Shown: positions 6,832-15,173 of the stretch, one piece after another | How positions within the stretch are numbered: the first letter of the stretch is position 1 | Layout: each line of letters opens with the position of its first letter | Source: CADCVT01 sp035940955 | GTDB taxonomy: Bacteria; Actinomycetota; Thermoleophilia; Solirubrobacterales; Solirubrobacteraceae | Assembly (NCBI GenBank): GCA_035940955.1 | Contig: DASZEJ010000081.1 | Coordinates: 1 to 17,322, forward strand | Direction of reading: 5' to 3' | Length of the DNA stretch: 17,322 nt | The notes under the pieces: model-generated | What the model saw: only the letters and a program-made list of their open reading frames with translations | What the model was told of the DNA's origin: nothing | The model's database searches: none | Translations under genes and position numbers: made by a program

Positions 6832-6837
6832 TACGTT
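6832..6837 (+). promoter_or_regulatory. Possible -10 element (TACGTT) of the secreted subtilase gene
   Basis: TACGTT lies 7 bp before ATG 6845, which would again give a leaderless transcript. The region between the divergent genes is only 71 bp and carries a TAnnnT hexamer of this type for each direction. No -35 match was found 16-18 bp upstream. Confidence 0.35.
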
Positions 6838-6844
6838 CACGCCC

Positions 6845-9800
6845 ATGCTCCGGAAGCTGGTGCTTGCGGCGTGCGTGGCCGCTGCGCTGCCGGCGTCGAG
6901 CGCGCTGGCGGCGTTCCCGTACCAGCGCGGCGGCGAGCCGCCGAACGACCTGATCGGCAAGCTCGAATGGATGTACGCCGCGACGCCGGAGCCCGGGAAC
7001 GTCGCGGTGAACGCCGACCCGCGCGAGCTGAACGGCGTCCGCGGCGCCCACGTCGTCGACGCGGACGACACGGTCGCGACCGCGTGGCAGCTCACCACCG
7101 GCCGGCCGGACGTGACGATCGCCGTCCTGGACTCGGGCATCAGGTGGAACTCCGTCGGCGACATGTGGGACCTGCGCGAGAAGACGCGCATCAACCGCGG
7201 CGAGGCGCCGGCCCCGCTCGCCGGGCGGGCGACCGCCACCGAGCCGGAGTTCGCCTACCGGGCGGCGCCGGGCGCGGCGACGCTGCGCACCGAGCCGGCG
7301 CCGTCGTGCGACGACTACCGCGCGGCGCTCGCGGCCGGCGGCACGGACGGCGACCGCTACGACCTGAGCGGCGACGGCGTCTTCAACGTCCTCGACTACG
7401 CCTGCGACGAGCGCGTGGACGCCGACCCGCCGAACGGCGTCGGCGGGCGCTACGGCGCCGCGTACGGGCCCGACGCCAGCGGCCGGCCGATGCTCGACCC
7501 GCAGGACGTGCTGATCGCCTTCACCGACGGCGAGGACGACGACGGCAACGGCTACGCCGACGACATGGTCGGCTGGGACTTCCTCGACGACGACAACGAC
7601 CCGTTCGACGACGTGCAGTACGGGCACGGGACGGGCGAGGCGAAGGACTCAGGCTCGGAGGGCGACAACGCGATCTTCGACGCCGACGGCGACTGCGTCG
7701 CCGGCTGCGAGCTGGCGACGTGCCCGAACTGCACGCAGGTCCACATGCGCGTCGGCGACTCCTTCGTCGCCGACGTCAACCGCTTCGCGCAGGCGACGCT
7801 GTACGCGGTCGACAACGACGTGCTGGTGGTGCAGGAGGCGCTCGGGACGCTGAACAACTCGCAGCTCGCGACCCAGGCCGTCGAGTACGCGTACGACCAC
7901 GGCGTCACGGTGATCGCGTCGGCGGCCGACGAGGCGGCGCAGCACAACAACTGGCCGTCGAGCAACCCGCACGTCATCCTCGTCAACTCGGTCACCAAGT
8001 ACCCGAGCGAGTCGCTCGCGTTCCCCGACGACCCGACCGGCGAGTTCCCCTTCCCGCCGCCCGACCCGGTGCCGGTGCCGCCGCCCGGCTCGCCCGGCCG
8101 CTCCTACCTCGAGTTCAACGGCTGCACGAACTTCAACGCCAAGGTGACGCTGGCCATCCCCAGCGTGAGCTGCTCGTCCGACGCGACCGGCCGCGCGGCC
8201 GGCATGGCGGGCCTGGTGTACTCGGCAGCGCTGGAGGCGCACGACGCCGGCGACCTCGACCCGCACCCGACGTGCGAGCGCGCGGGCGAGGAGGCCGCGC
8301 CGTGCCTCGTCTCCGCCAACGAGGTGCGCCAGCTCATGGCGACCGGCACGGTGGACGGCGCCGAGCAGGCGGACGACGTGCGCTTCACCGGCGTCGACCC
8401 GGCGCCCGAGCCGCGCTGCACGCCCGCCACGCCGGAGTGCACGTCGCCGTTCTTCGGCGAGGGCTTCACGACCCAGCTGCGCGTGCCGTTCCCGCCGCGC
8501 TCGTACCCGGCGCGCGACGGCCACGACCAGTTCTACGGCTACGGCCGGGTGAACATGCGCAAGGCGGTCGCCGCGGCCGCCGGGGGGACGCTGCCGCCGG
8601 AGGCCGAGCTGCTGGCGCCCGACTGGTACGCGATGGTCGACCCCGGGCAGGCGACGCTCACCGTGCGCGGCATGGTCGGCGCGCGCGGGCGGCCGTACAC
8701 CTGCCGCGTGCTCGTCGCTCCCGGCTCGTACCCGAACAACGCCGAGGACCCGCTGGGCGACTTCGCGGAGGTGGACGGCGGCCACTGCGACGGCACCCAG
8801 CGCGAGACCCCGTACACCGGCCCGCTCGCCGACGTCGACCTGAACGCGCTGAAGGCCCGGTTCCCGCCCGACGCCCAGGGCTTCAACGGCCGCGAGACCG
8901 GCACCACGGGCAACCAGTCGCACAGCGGGCGCCCGAACGACGACCCGTACGGGTTCGTGGTCAAGGTCGTCGTCGCGACCGCCGACGGCGGCACGGCGCT
9001 GACCGGGGAGGACCGGCGCAACCTGCGGCTGCACCGCGACCAGCAGATGCTCGACGGCTTCCCGCGCGACGTCGGGGGCGACGGCGCCTCGTCGCCCGCG
9101 TTCGCCGACCTCGACGGCGACAACCGCAACGAGCTGATCCTCGCGGGGTCGGACGGCCTCGTGCACGCGATGCGGCGCGACGGCAGCGAGCTTCCGGGCT
9201 GGCCGGCGCGGGTGGACCGAGTCCCGGTGCACGACGAGGCGCCCGCGTTCACGAGCGGCGAGGTGACCGACGACGCCCGCGCGGCGATCCTCGGCTCGGC
9301 CGCGGTCGGCGACCTGGACCGCGACGGCATCCCCGAGGTCGTGGTGACCGACCTGGAGGGCGGCGTCACCGCCTTCCGCGCCGACGGGTCGCGCGCCTTC
9401 GCGCAGGAGTCCGACATCCGGTTCTCCGGCAAGCCGCTCGCGCCGTTCGAGAACGTCCGGCAGGGGCCGCCCAACCGCACGCAGCACGGCTTCATCGCCT
9501 CGCCGGTCCTCGTTGACCTCGACGGCGACGACGGCGGCCGGCTGGAGGTGGTCGCCGCCGGCATGGACCGGCACGTCTACGCGTGGAACGACGACGGCAC
9601 GGCGGTCGGCGGCTTCCCGGCGCTCGTCGTCGACTACGACAAGGTCCAGTCGATCGACCCGGTCACGCACGCGGTCCGCTTCGACCCCGACAAGCTCGGC
9701 CGCGACTCGGGCGGCAGCCCGCTGGCCTTCAACCAGGGCGCGATCGTCGCCACCCCGGCGGTCGGCGACGTGGACGGCGACGGCAGCCCGGAGATCGTCG

Positions 9801-11857
9801 TCGGCACGAACGAGGAGTACGCCGCGAACGCCGGCAACGAGGGCGGCCACAACGTCGCGCCGTTCAACGCGTTCGTGCTCAAGTTCGCCGTGGGGACGAC
9901 GCTGGAGCCGGTCAACACGCGCCTGCACGCGCTGACCGCGGCGGGCGACCCGGACGGCGACCCGCGCACGCGGACGCCCGAGCTCGCGAACTGGCCGGTC
10001 AAGCTCGCCCAGAGCGGCAAGGAGACGCTGCCGATCGTCGGCGAGGGCGTCACCGGCAGCCCGGCGATCGGCGAGGTCTCGTGCGGCGGCGGGGCCGCGG
10101 GGCCGCGGATCGGCGCCCAGGCGCACGCCGGGCCGTCGTTCGTCCTGAAGCCGGACGGCACCTCGTGCTACGGGACGGCGCCCGACGAGAACGGGGACCA
10201 GCGCCCGGTGCCGCTGCAGAGCGACGGCAAGACCGGCGCCGAGCAGACCGACACGCCGGTCATCAACGCGTTCGGCCATCCGGCGTTCGCGAACCTGGAG
10301 GGCGGGCCGTCGATGACGTTCCTCACCCCGGCGCTCGGGGCGCTGCGCGCGCTCGACATCGCGTTCCCCGAGTACCAGGGCGGCCAGGACTTCCTCGCCG
10401 CGTGGACCGCCGAGACCGGCCAGTTCCGGCCCAACTTCCCGGCGCGGATGAACGACCTGCAGTTCCTCACCGGGCCGTCGATCGCCGAGGTCGACGGGGT
10501 GACGCCGGCGCAGGAGATCGTCTCGGCCTCGGCGTCGCTCGACCTGCAGGGCTACGGCGCGGGGGGCGAGCCGATCGACCCGCGCTGGCCGAAGCTGACG
10601 TCGGACTGGGTCGTCGCGAACCCGCTGGTCGGGTCGTGGGGCGAGGGCGACGAGAAGGTCGTGGTCTCGGCGACGCGCTCGGGCTTCCTGCTCGCGTACG
10701 CCGTGGGCGCCGCCGTCTGCGACGGGCCGGACGCCTGGCCGCGCTTCCACCACGACAACTGGAACACGGGCGACGCGCGCAACGCCGGCACGCGCGACAC
10801 CGTCCTGCCGGGCACGCCGACCGACCTGCGGATCGAGGACGGCGAGATCCGCTGGACCGCGGCGGGCGACGACCTGATGTGCGGCGACGCGGACCACGAG
10901 GTGCGCACGTCCGACGAGCCCATCGACGGCCGGAACTTCGACGAGGCGGAGCTGGTCGAGGGGCGGCGGCGCTCGCCGGGCGACGAGGAGTCGGTCCCGG
11001 CGCCGGCGGACCTGAAGCGGTTCGTCGCGGTGCGGGCGATCGACGACGCCGGGCAGCCGGGCCGCGTGGCGGCGATCGACACCGCGCCCCCGGCGCCGCC
11101 CGGCGGCGGCGGTGGCGCGGGCGGCGGCGGCGGCGGCGGGGCGCAGCCGGGCGGGCCGGGCGGCGGCCCCGGGCAGCCCGGCGGGCCGGGCGGCGGCGGA
11201 CCGGGAGCCGGCGGCGGAACCTCGTCGGCGTGCATGCCGCTCAGCCTCCTGCGCGGCGCCGCGGTGCGCCCGCGCGGCCGCGGCCTGCGCCTGACGATCC
11301 CGCGCGGCGCCGGGCCAGTGACCGTCGACGTGTTCCAGCAGTCGGTCGGCCGGCGCGTCCGCGACCAGCTCGTCGCGCGCTTCACGCGCCGCACCGGCTC
11401 GTTCGCCTGGAACGGGCGCTCGAACCTGCGCGGCCGGCGCGTCCGCGACGGCGTGCTCGTCGTGCGCATGCGCGCCCGCCGGGGCACGCAGGCCGAGTCG
11501 CGCCGCTTCGCGCTCGTGCGCCGCCGCGGCCGCCTGGCGCGGCGCCCGGCCTACTTCCGCCCCGCGGTCTGCACGCTCGTCGCCAGCGCGAAGCTCGAGC
11601 GCGCCGTGTTCGGCGGCCGGACGCGCCGCCCGCTGCGGATCGCCGTCCGCCTCACGGGCGCGGCGCGCGTCACCGTCACCGTCGCCCGCGGGCGCCGCGT
11701 CGTGCGCCGCTTCCCGGCGATCGCCGGCCGGGCGAACGTCACCTACCGCCTCCGGCTCGCCGCCCGGCGGCGCCCGCGCGGCGACTACCGCGTGACGATC
11801 GCCGCGCGGGCCGGGGGGCGGAGCGACCGGGTCGTGCTCGTCGCCCGGCGACTCTAG
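6845..11857 (+). CDS. Large secreted protein: degenerate S8 subtilase domain, FG-GAP-type propeller, FN3-like domain, Gly-rich linker, basic C-terminus
   Basis: A 1,670-residue exported protein. A Sec signal peptide (residues 1 to about 22, LRKLVLAACVAAALPASS core, then ALA) supports ATG 6845 over an in-frame ATG at 6794. The subtilase-like region (about 60-590) keeps Asp D96 (AVLDSGI) and His H261 (YGHGTG). The Ser motif GTSMA is replaced by DATGRAAG (T448 at the Ser place), and the oxyanion AAGN reads SAAD (D362). It also holds a dockerin/EF-hand-like loop from D173 and an Asp-rich loop from D228. About residues 740-1310 form a propeller with calcium-type DxDxD loops at D755, D823, D891 and D975, closing with WPRFHHDNWNTG near 1298. 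An FN3-like region (about 1315-1412), a Gly/Pro linker (about 1415-1458) and an Arg-rich beta domain follow. It is likely cell-surface or extracellular. The stop shares a CTAG with argF. Confidence 0.9.
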   Translation: MLRKLVLAACVAAALPASSALAAFPYQRGGEPPNDLIGKLEWMYAATPEPGNVAVNADPRELNGVRGAHVVDADDTVATAWQLTTGRPDVTIAVLDSGIRWNSVGDMWDLREKTRINRGEAPAPLAGRATATEPEFAYRAAPGAATLRTEPAPSCDDYRAALAAGGTDGDRYDLSGDGVFNVLDYACDERVDADPPNGVGGRYGAAYGPDASGRPMLDPQDVLIAFTDGEDDDGNGYADDMVGWDFLDDDNDPFDDVQYGHGTGEAKDSGSEGDNAIFDADGDCVAGCELATCPNCTQVHMRVGDSFVADVNRFAQATLYAVDNDVLVVQEALGTLNNSQLATQAVEYAYDHGVTVIASAADEAAQHNNWPSSNPHVILVNSVTKYPSESLAFPDDPTGEFPFPPPDPVPVPPPGSPGRSYLEFNGCTNFNAKVTLAIPSVSCSSDATGRAAGMAGLVYSAALEAHDAGDLDPHPTCERAGEEAAPCLVSANEVRQLMATGTVDGAEQADDVRFTGVDPAPEPRCTPATPECTSPFFGEGFTTQLRVPFPPRSYPARDGHDQFYGYGRVNMRKAVAAAAGGTLPPEAELLAPDWYAMVDPGQATLTVRGMVGARGRPYTCRVLVAPGSYPNNAEDPLGDFAEVDGGHCDGTQRETPYTGPLADVDLNALKARFPPDAQGFNGRETGTTGNQSHSGRPNDDPYGFVVKVVVATADGGTALTGEDRRNLRLHRDQQMLDGFPRDVGGDGASSPAFADLDGDNRNELILAGSDGLVHAMRRDGSELPGWPARVDRVPVHDEAPAFTSGEVTDDARAAILGSAAVGDLDRDGIPEVVVTDLEGGVTAFRADGSRAFAQESDIRFSGKPLAPFENVRQGPPNRTQHGFIASPVLVDLDGDDGGRLEVVAAGMDRHVYAWNDDGTAVGGFPALVVDYDKVQSIDPVTHAVRFDPDKLGRDSGGSPLAFNQGAIVATPAVGDVDGDGSPEIVVGTNEEYAANAGNEGGHNVAPFNAFVLKFAVGTTLEPVNTRLHALTAAGDPDGDPRTRTPELANWPVKLAQSGKETLPIVGEGVTGSPAIGEVSCGGGAAGPRIGAQAHAGPSFVLKPDGTSCYGTAPDENGDQRPVPLQSDGKTGAEQTDTPVINAFGHPAFANLEGGPSMTFLTPALGALRALDIAFPEYQGGQDFLAAWTAETGQFRPNFPARMNDLQFLTGPSIAEVDGVTPAQEIVSASASLDLQGYGAGGEPIDPRWPKLTSDWVVANPLVGSWGEGDEKVVVSATRSGFLLAYAVGAAVCDGPDAWPRFHHDNWNTGDARNAGTRDTVLPGTPTDLRIEDGEIRWTAAGDDLMCGDADHEVRTSDEPIDGRNFDEAELVEGRRRSPGDEESVPAPADLKRFVAVRAIDDAGQPGRVAAIDTAPPAPPGGGGGAGGGGGGGAQPGGPGGGPGQPGGPGGGGPGAGGGTSSACMPLSLLRGAAVRPRGRGLRLTIPRGAGPVTVDVFQQSVGRRVRDQLVARFTRRTGSFAWNGRSNLRGRRVRDGVLVVRMRARRGTQAESRRFALVRRRGRLARRPAYFRPAVCTLVASAKLERAVFGGRTRRPLRIAVRLTGAARVTVTVARGRRVVRRFPAIAGRANVTYRLRLAARRRPRGDYRVTIAARAGGRSDRVVLVARRL
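9098..9790 (+). repeat. FG-GAP/VCBS-type repeats with DxDxD calcium loops inside the secreted protein
   Basis: Four copies of a repeat begin with ADLDGD, GDLDRD, VDLDGD or GDVDGD and are followed by a beta-strand run such as PEVVV or PEIVV. The loop aspartates start at bases 9107, 9311, 9515 and 9767. Weaker blades without full calcium loops follow to about 10,780. The first two intervals are 204 bp (68 residues) each, a typical blade length. The repeats are at protein level; the DNA copies have diverged. Confidence 0.75.
11099..11218 (+). repeat. Low-complexity GGC/CCG tract encoding a Gly-rich linker
   Basis: A run of GGC, GGG and CCG codons encodes an interdomain linker of about 40 residues, mostly Gly with some Pro, Gln and Ala, just after PPAPP. 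It separates the FN3-like region from the basic C-terminal domain. It keeps frame, so it is a spacer and not a frameshift site. Confidence 0.85.
11854..11857. other. CTAG palindrome shared as stop codon by convergent genes
   Basis: CTAG supplies TAG to the secreted-protein gene on the + strand (11855-11857) and TAG to argF on the - strand (11856-11854). The same arrangement occurs at 3194-3197. Confidence 0.9.
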
Positions 11858-12732
11858 CCGCCGGCCAGCAGCTCGAGCAGCGCCTTCTGGGCGTGGCGGC
11901 GGTTCTCGGCCTGGTCCCAGATGTGCTGGCGGTCGCCGTAGAGCACCTCCGCGGTGATCTCCTCGCCGGGGTGCGCGGGCAGGCAGTGCAGCGCGATCGC
12001 CCCGGGCGCGGCGCGGTCGAGCAGCGCGTCGTCGATGCAGTACGGCGCCAGCGCCGCGCGGCGCCGCTCGGCGGTCTGCTCGTCGTCGCTCATGCTCACC
12101 CAGACGTCGCCGTACACCGCGTGCGCTCCCTGGACCGCCTCGGCCGGGTCGTCGGTCAGCGTCGCGGGCAGGCCGTCCTCCAGCTGGTAGCCGTCCGGCG
12201 CGGCGACGGCGACCTCCACCCCGGCGCGCGACCCGACCAGCGCCAGCGACCGCGCGACGTTGTTGCCGTCGCCGACGTAGGCCACCTTCAGCCCCTCGAC
12301 GCGCCCGAACGCCTCGCGCAGCGTCAGCAGGTCGGCGAGCACCTGCACGGGGTGGTGGTCGGCCGTGAGCATGTTGATCACCGGCACCGCGCTGTGCCGG
12401 GCCAGCTCGGCGACGTCGGCGTGCGGGCCGGTGCGGATGCCGATCGCCGCGACGTGCCGGGACAGGACGAGCGCGGTGTCGCGCAGCGACTCGCCGCGCG
12501 AGACCTGCAGCTCGCCCGACTTCAGGACGATCGGCTGGCCGCCCAGCTCGAAGACGCCGGCCTCGAACGACAGCCGCGTCCGCGTCGAGGGCTTCTCGAA
12601 GACGAGCGCGACCGAGCGCCCGGCGAGCGGGCGGGCGTCGAGCGGGTGCGCCTTCATGGTCGCCGCGCGGTCGAGCAGCGCGAGCAGCTCGTCGCGCGAC
12701 AGCTCGGTTCCGTCGAGGAAGTGCCGGGGCAA
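11854..12732 (-). CDS. argF: Ornithine carbamoyltransferase
   Basis: A 292-residue cytosolic enzyme that makes citrulline from ornithine and carbamoyl phosphate in arginine synthesis. The carbamoyl-phosphate loop FEKPSTRTR (45-53), an HPVQVLADL segment and the ornithine-side HCLPAHPGEE (249-258) are all present, as is DVWVSM. These separate it from aspartate carbamoyltransferase. The only plausible start in frame is TTG 12732, which gives the typical short N-terminus ending in RHFL. There is no in-frame ATG or GTG between it and clearly unrelated codons upstream, and no Shine-Dalgarno. An AACACT hexamer 6 bp upstream could serve as a -10. No other arg gene is in the window. Confidence 0.95.
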   Translation of the reverse strand: MPRHFLDGTELSRDELLALLDRAATMKAHPLDARPLAGRSVALVFEKPSTRTRLSFEAGVFELGGQPIVLKSGELQVSRGESLRDTALVLSRHVAAIGIRTGPHADVAELARHSAVPVINMLTADHHPVQVLADLLTLREAFGRVEGLKVAYVGDGNNVARSLALVGSRAGVEVAVAAPDGYQLEDGLPATLTDDPAEAVQGAHAVYGDVWVSMSDDEQTAERRRAALAPYCIDDALLDRAAPGAIALHCLPAHPGEEITAEVLYGDRQHIWDQAENRRHAQKALLELLAGG

Positions 12733-12739
12733 GAGGGCA

Positions 12740-13402
12740 GTGTTGCGCGTCCTGACCTGGAACGTCTTCCACGGCCGCTCGCAGCCGCCCGCCGGCCGTG
12801 ACCTGTTCGAGGCGTTCGCGACGGCGATCGCCGGCTGGCCGTGGGACGTCGCGCTGCTGCAGGAGGTCCCGCCGTGGTGGCCGCGTCCGCTGGCCGAGCG
12901 CGCCGGCGCCTCGATGCGGATGAACGTCACCGGCCGCGTCCTGCTCCCCGCCGCGCAGCGCCGGCTGGCCGACCGCTGGCCGGACGTCATGAAGTCCTGG
13001 GGCGGCGGGTCGAACGCCATCCTCGTGCGCGGCCTGCGGATCGCCGAGCACCGCGAGGAGCGGCTGCGCTGGCTGCCCGAGCGGCGCTGGATGCACGCCG
13101 TCCGCCTCCACGACGGCTCGTGGATGGCGAACATCCACGCCCAGACCCAGCCGCGCCGGCGGACGGAGCGCGACGTCGCGACCGCCGCCGCGGCGCTCGC
13201 GCAGTGGACGCAGGCCGCGCGCGTCGTCGTCTTCGGCGGCGACTTCAACATCCCGGACCCGGTCGTGCCGGGCATGGAGCGGATCGGCGGCCGGGGCGTC
13301 GACCACGTCTTCGCGCGCGGGCTGCGGCGCGCGGGCGGCGAGCGGCTCGACGCCGGCCCGCTCTCGGACCACGCGCCGCTGCTCTTCAGCCTGCGCGGTT
13401 GA
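12740..13402 (+). CDS. Endonuclease/exonuclease/phosphatase (EEP) superfamily protein
   Basis: A 220-residue metal-dependent phosphodiesterase of the DNase I/exonuclease III fold. All core motifs can be seen: TWN (N8), LLQE with metal ligand E42, GGDFN (D168, N170), VDHVFA, and the C-terminal SDH (D210, H211). The substrate is unknown; family members cut DNA, phospholipids or inositol phosphates. There is no signal peptide, so it is probably cytosolic. An AAGAGGG Shine-Dalgarno at 12731-12737 precedes both GTG 12740 and TTG 12743. TTG gives the better spacing (5 bp), while GTG is the stronger codon. The start is 7 bp from the divergent argF start, and the 3' end overlaps the convergent DHH gene by 17 bp. 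Confidence 0.85.
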   Translation: MLRVLTWNVFHGRSQPPAGRDLFEAFATAIAGWPWDVALLQEVPPWWPRPLAERAGASMRMNVTGRVLLPAAQRRLADRWPDVMKSWGGGSNAILVRGLRIAEHREERLRWLPERRWMHAVRLHDGSWMANIHAQTQPRRRTERDVATAAAALAQWTQAARVVVFGGDFNIPDPVVPGMERIGGRGVDHVFARGLRRAGGERLDAGPLSDHAPLLFSLRG

Positions 13403-14333
13403 TGCGGGTGACGATCTCGCCGAGCACGCGCTCGGCGTCGTCGTTGGCGACCTGGCAGGTCCCGGCCGCGTCGTGCCCGCCGCCGCCGTAGCCCAGCAGG
13501 AGCGCGCCGACGTCGACCGGCGACGTGCGGTCGAGGATCGACTTGCCGACCGCGAACACGGTGTTCTGCTGCTTGAGGCCCCAGAGCACGTGCATCGACA
13601 CGCGGCACTGCGGGAACAGCGCGTAGATCATGAAGCGGTTGGTCGGGTGGATGACCGCCTCGTCGCGCAGGTCGAGCACCACCACGTCGCCGTGGACGCG
13701 CGCGAGCCGGCGGATCTGCTCGACCGCCTGCTCGGAGTGCAGCCGGTAGAGCGCGACGCGCTCGGCGACGTCCGGCGTGCGCAGGATCTCGTCCGCCGTC
13801 AGCTCGGTGCAGGCGTCGATGAGCTGCATCATCAGCTGGTAGTTCGAGATCCGGAAGTCGCGGAAGCGCCCGAGGCCGGTGCGCGGGTCCATGAGGAAGC
13901 TCAGCAGCACCCAGCCCTGCGGGTCGAGGATCTCCGCCTCGTCGAAGTCCGCCGAGTCGGCCTTGTCGACCGCCCACAGCAGCTCCTCCCACGGCCAGCC
14001 GCCGAAGCGCGTGTCGCCGCCGAAGTGCTCGTAGACCACGCGCGCCGCCGACCGCGCGGCCGGGTCGATCACGTGGTTGGCCGGCTTGGCGCCGCCGAGC
14101 CGCTCGACCTCGCTGTCGTGGTGGTCGAAGGCGAGGTGGACGCCCTCGTTGTACGGCAGGTTCGTCGTGATGTCCGTCGGGCGCAGGTCGACCTTGCCGT
14201 CCTGCATGTCCTTCGGGTGGACGAAGAGGATGTCGTCGAGGATCTCCAGCCGCTTGAGCAGGGCGGCGCAGACCAGGCCATCGAAATCCGAACGGGTGAC
14301 GAGACGGTGACGGATCGCGGTGTCGGTGGCCAT
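13386..14333 (-). CDS. DHH/DHHA1-family phosphoesterase
   Basis: A 315-residue protein of the DHH superfamily, which includes exopolyphosphatases, nanoRNases and cyclic-dinucleotide phosphodiesterases. The N-terminal DHH domain has D16-x-D18 (SDFDG), the name motif D70-H71-H72 and VDKADSADF (D123, D126). The C-terminal DHHA1 substrate-binding domain has the glycine loop GYGGGGHDAAG (281-291, with H287). All metal and substrate ligands expected for activity seem present. The exact substrate (short RNA, pAp or polyphosphate) cannot be chosen from sequence. ATG 14333 is the likely start; a GTG 17 bp upstream is in another frame. It follows thiG on the same strand after 66 bp, so read-through from the thi operon is possible. 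No strong terminator hairpin with a U-run is seen in between. Confidence 0.88.
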   Translation of the reverse strand: MATDTAIRHRLVTRSDFDGLVCAALLKRLEILDDILFVHPKDMQDGKVDLRPTDITTNLPYNEGVHLAFDHHDSEVERLGGAKPANHVIDPAARSAARVVYEHFGGDTRFGGWPWEELLWAVDKADSADFDEAEILDPQGWVLLSFLMDPRTGLGRFRDFRISNYQLMMQLIDACTELTADEILRTPDVAERVALYRLHSEQAVEQIRRLARVHGDVVVLDLRDEAVIHPTNRFMIYALFPQCRVSMHVLWGLKQQNTVFAVGKSILDRTSPVDVGALLLGYGGGGHDAAGTCQVANDDAERVLGEIVTRINRAG

Positions 14334-14399
14334 GCGCTGAAAGTCGGCACGTTGGCGCGATCCCTTAGCCGCGGCCCGGCCCCATGGACCCTCGCGCGC

Positions 14400-15170
14400 T
14401 CAGGCGGTGTCGAACTGCGGCAGCCCGGCGTCGGGGGTCGACGCCTCGGCGTACAGCCGGCGCGGGATGCGCCCCGCGTGGCGCGCCGCGTGGCCGGCCT
14501 CGACCGCGAGGCGGATCGCCCGCGCCATCGCGACGGGGTCCTCCGCGCGCGAGATCGCGCTGGCGGTGAGGATCGCGTCGCAGCCCAGCTCCATGGCCAG
14601 CGCGGCGTCCGACGCCGTGCCGACGCCCGCGTCGAGGATCACCGGCACGCCCGCCTGCTCGACGATCAGCGAGAGGTTGTACGGGTTGCGGATGCCCATC
14701 CCCGACCCGATCGGCGAGCCGAGCGGCATGACCGCCGCGCAGCCCGCGTTCTCCAGCCGGCGGGCGAGGACGGGGTCGTCGGTCGTGTACGGCAGCACGG
14801 TGAAGCCGGCGTCGACCAGCTCCTCGGCGGCGAGCAGCAGCTCGGGCGCGTCGGGCAGCAGCGTGCGCTCGTCGCCGATGACCTCGAGCTTGACCCAGTC
14901 GGTCTCGAAGGCTTCGCGGGCGAGCTTGGCGGTGAGGACGGCGTCGCGCGCGGTGAAGCAGCCCGCGGTGTTGGGCAGCAGCTGGACGCCGGCGCGGTCG
15001 AGGACGTCGACGAGCCCGGCGCGGCTCGCGGTGTCGACGCGCCGCAGGGCGACCGTGACCATCTCGGTGCCGGTCGCCTCGATCGCCGCGGCGAGCAGGT
15101 CGAGGCTGGGGAACCCGCCGGTGCCGAGGATGAGCCGGCTCTCGAACGTGCGGTCCGCGATCCGCAGCAT
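14400..15170 (-). CDS. thiG: Thiazole synthase
   Basis: A 256-residue (beta-alpha)8-barrel enzyme that builds the thiazole phosphate ring of thiamine from deoxyxylulose phosphate, dehydroglycine and ThiS-thiocarboxylate. Visible motifs are LPNTAG (65-70), the Schiff-base lysine K94 in DWVKLEVIGD, and MPLGSPIGSG, followed by DAGVGTASDA near the phosphate site. Length matches the family. ATG 15170 lies 3 bp after the thiS stop. It is the last gene of thiO-thiS-thiG, and dehydroglycine would come from ThiO, as expected for the oxidase-type (aerobic) pathway. Confidence 0.97.
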   Translation of the reverse strand: MLRIADRTFESRLILGTGGFPSLDLLAAAIEATGTEMVTVALRRVDTASRAGLVDVLDRAGVQLLPNTAGCFTARDAVLTAKLAREAFETDWVKLEVIGDERTLLPDAPELLLAAEELVDAGFTVLPYTTDDPVLARRLENAGCAAVMPLGSPIGSGMGIRNPYNLSLIVEQAGVPVILDAGVGTASDAALAMELGCDAILTASAISRAEDPVAMARAIRLAVEAGHAARHAGRIPRRLYAEASTPDAGLPQFDTA

Positions 15171-15173
15171 GGC

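Noticed and set aside
11099..11218. GC-rich tandem tract considered as a mobile-element or recombination repeat
   Set aside because: It keeps reading frame and encodes a Gly/Pro linker; there are no target-site duplications or inverted ends.
7649..13372. Very long antisense open frame on the - strand (about 1,900 codons) opposite the secreted protein, argF and the EEP gene
   Set aside because: Its translation is Arg/Ala/Val-rich without domains, and it runs through clear genes on both strands. Long stop-free antisense frames are expected at this GC content.
14334..14399. Possible terminator between thiG and the DHH gene
   Set aside because: Only short GC-rich complementarity is present, with no stable hairpin followed by T residues on the - strand.
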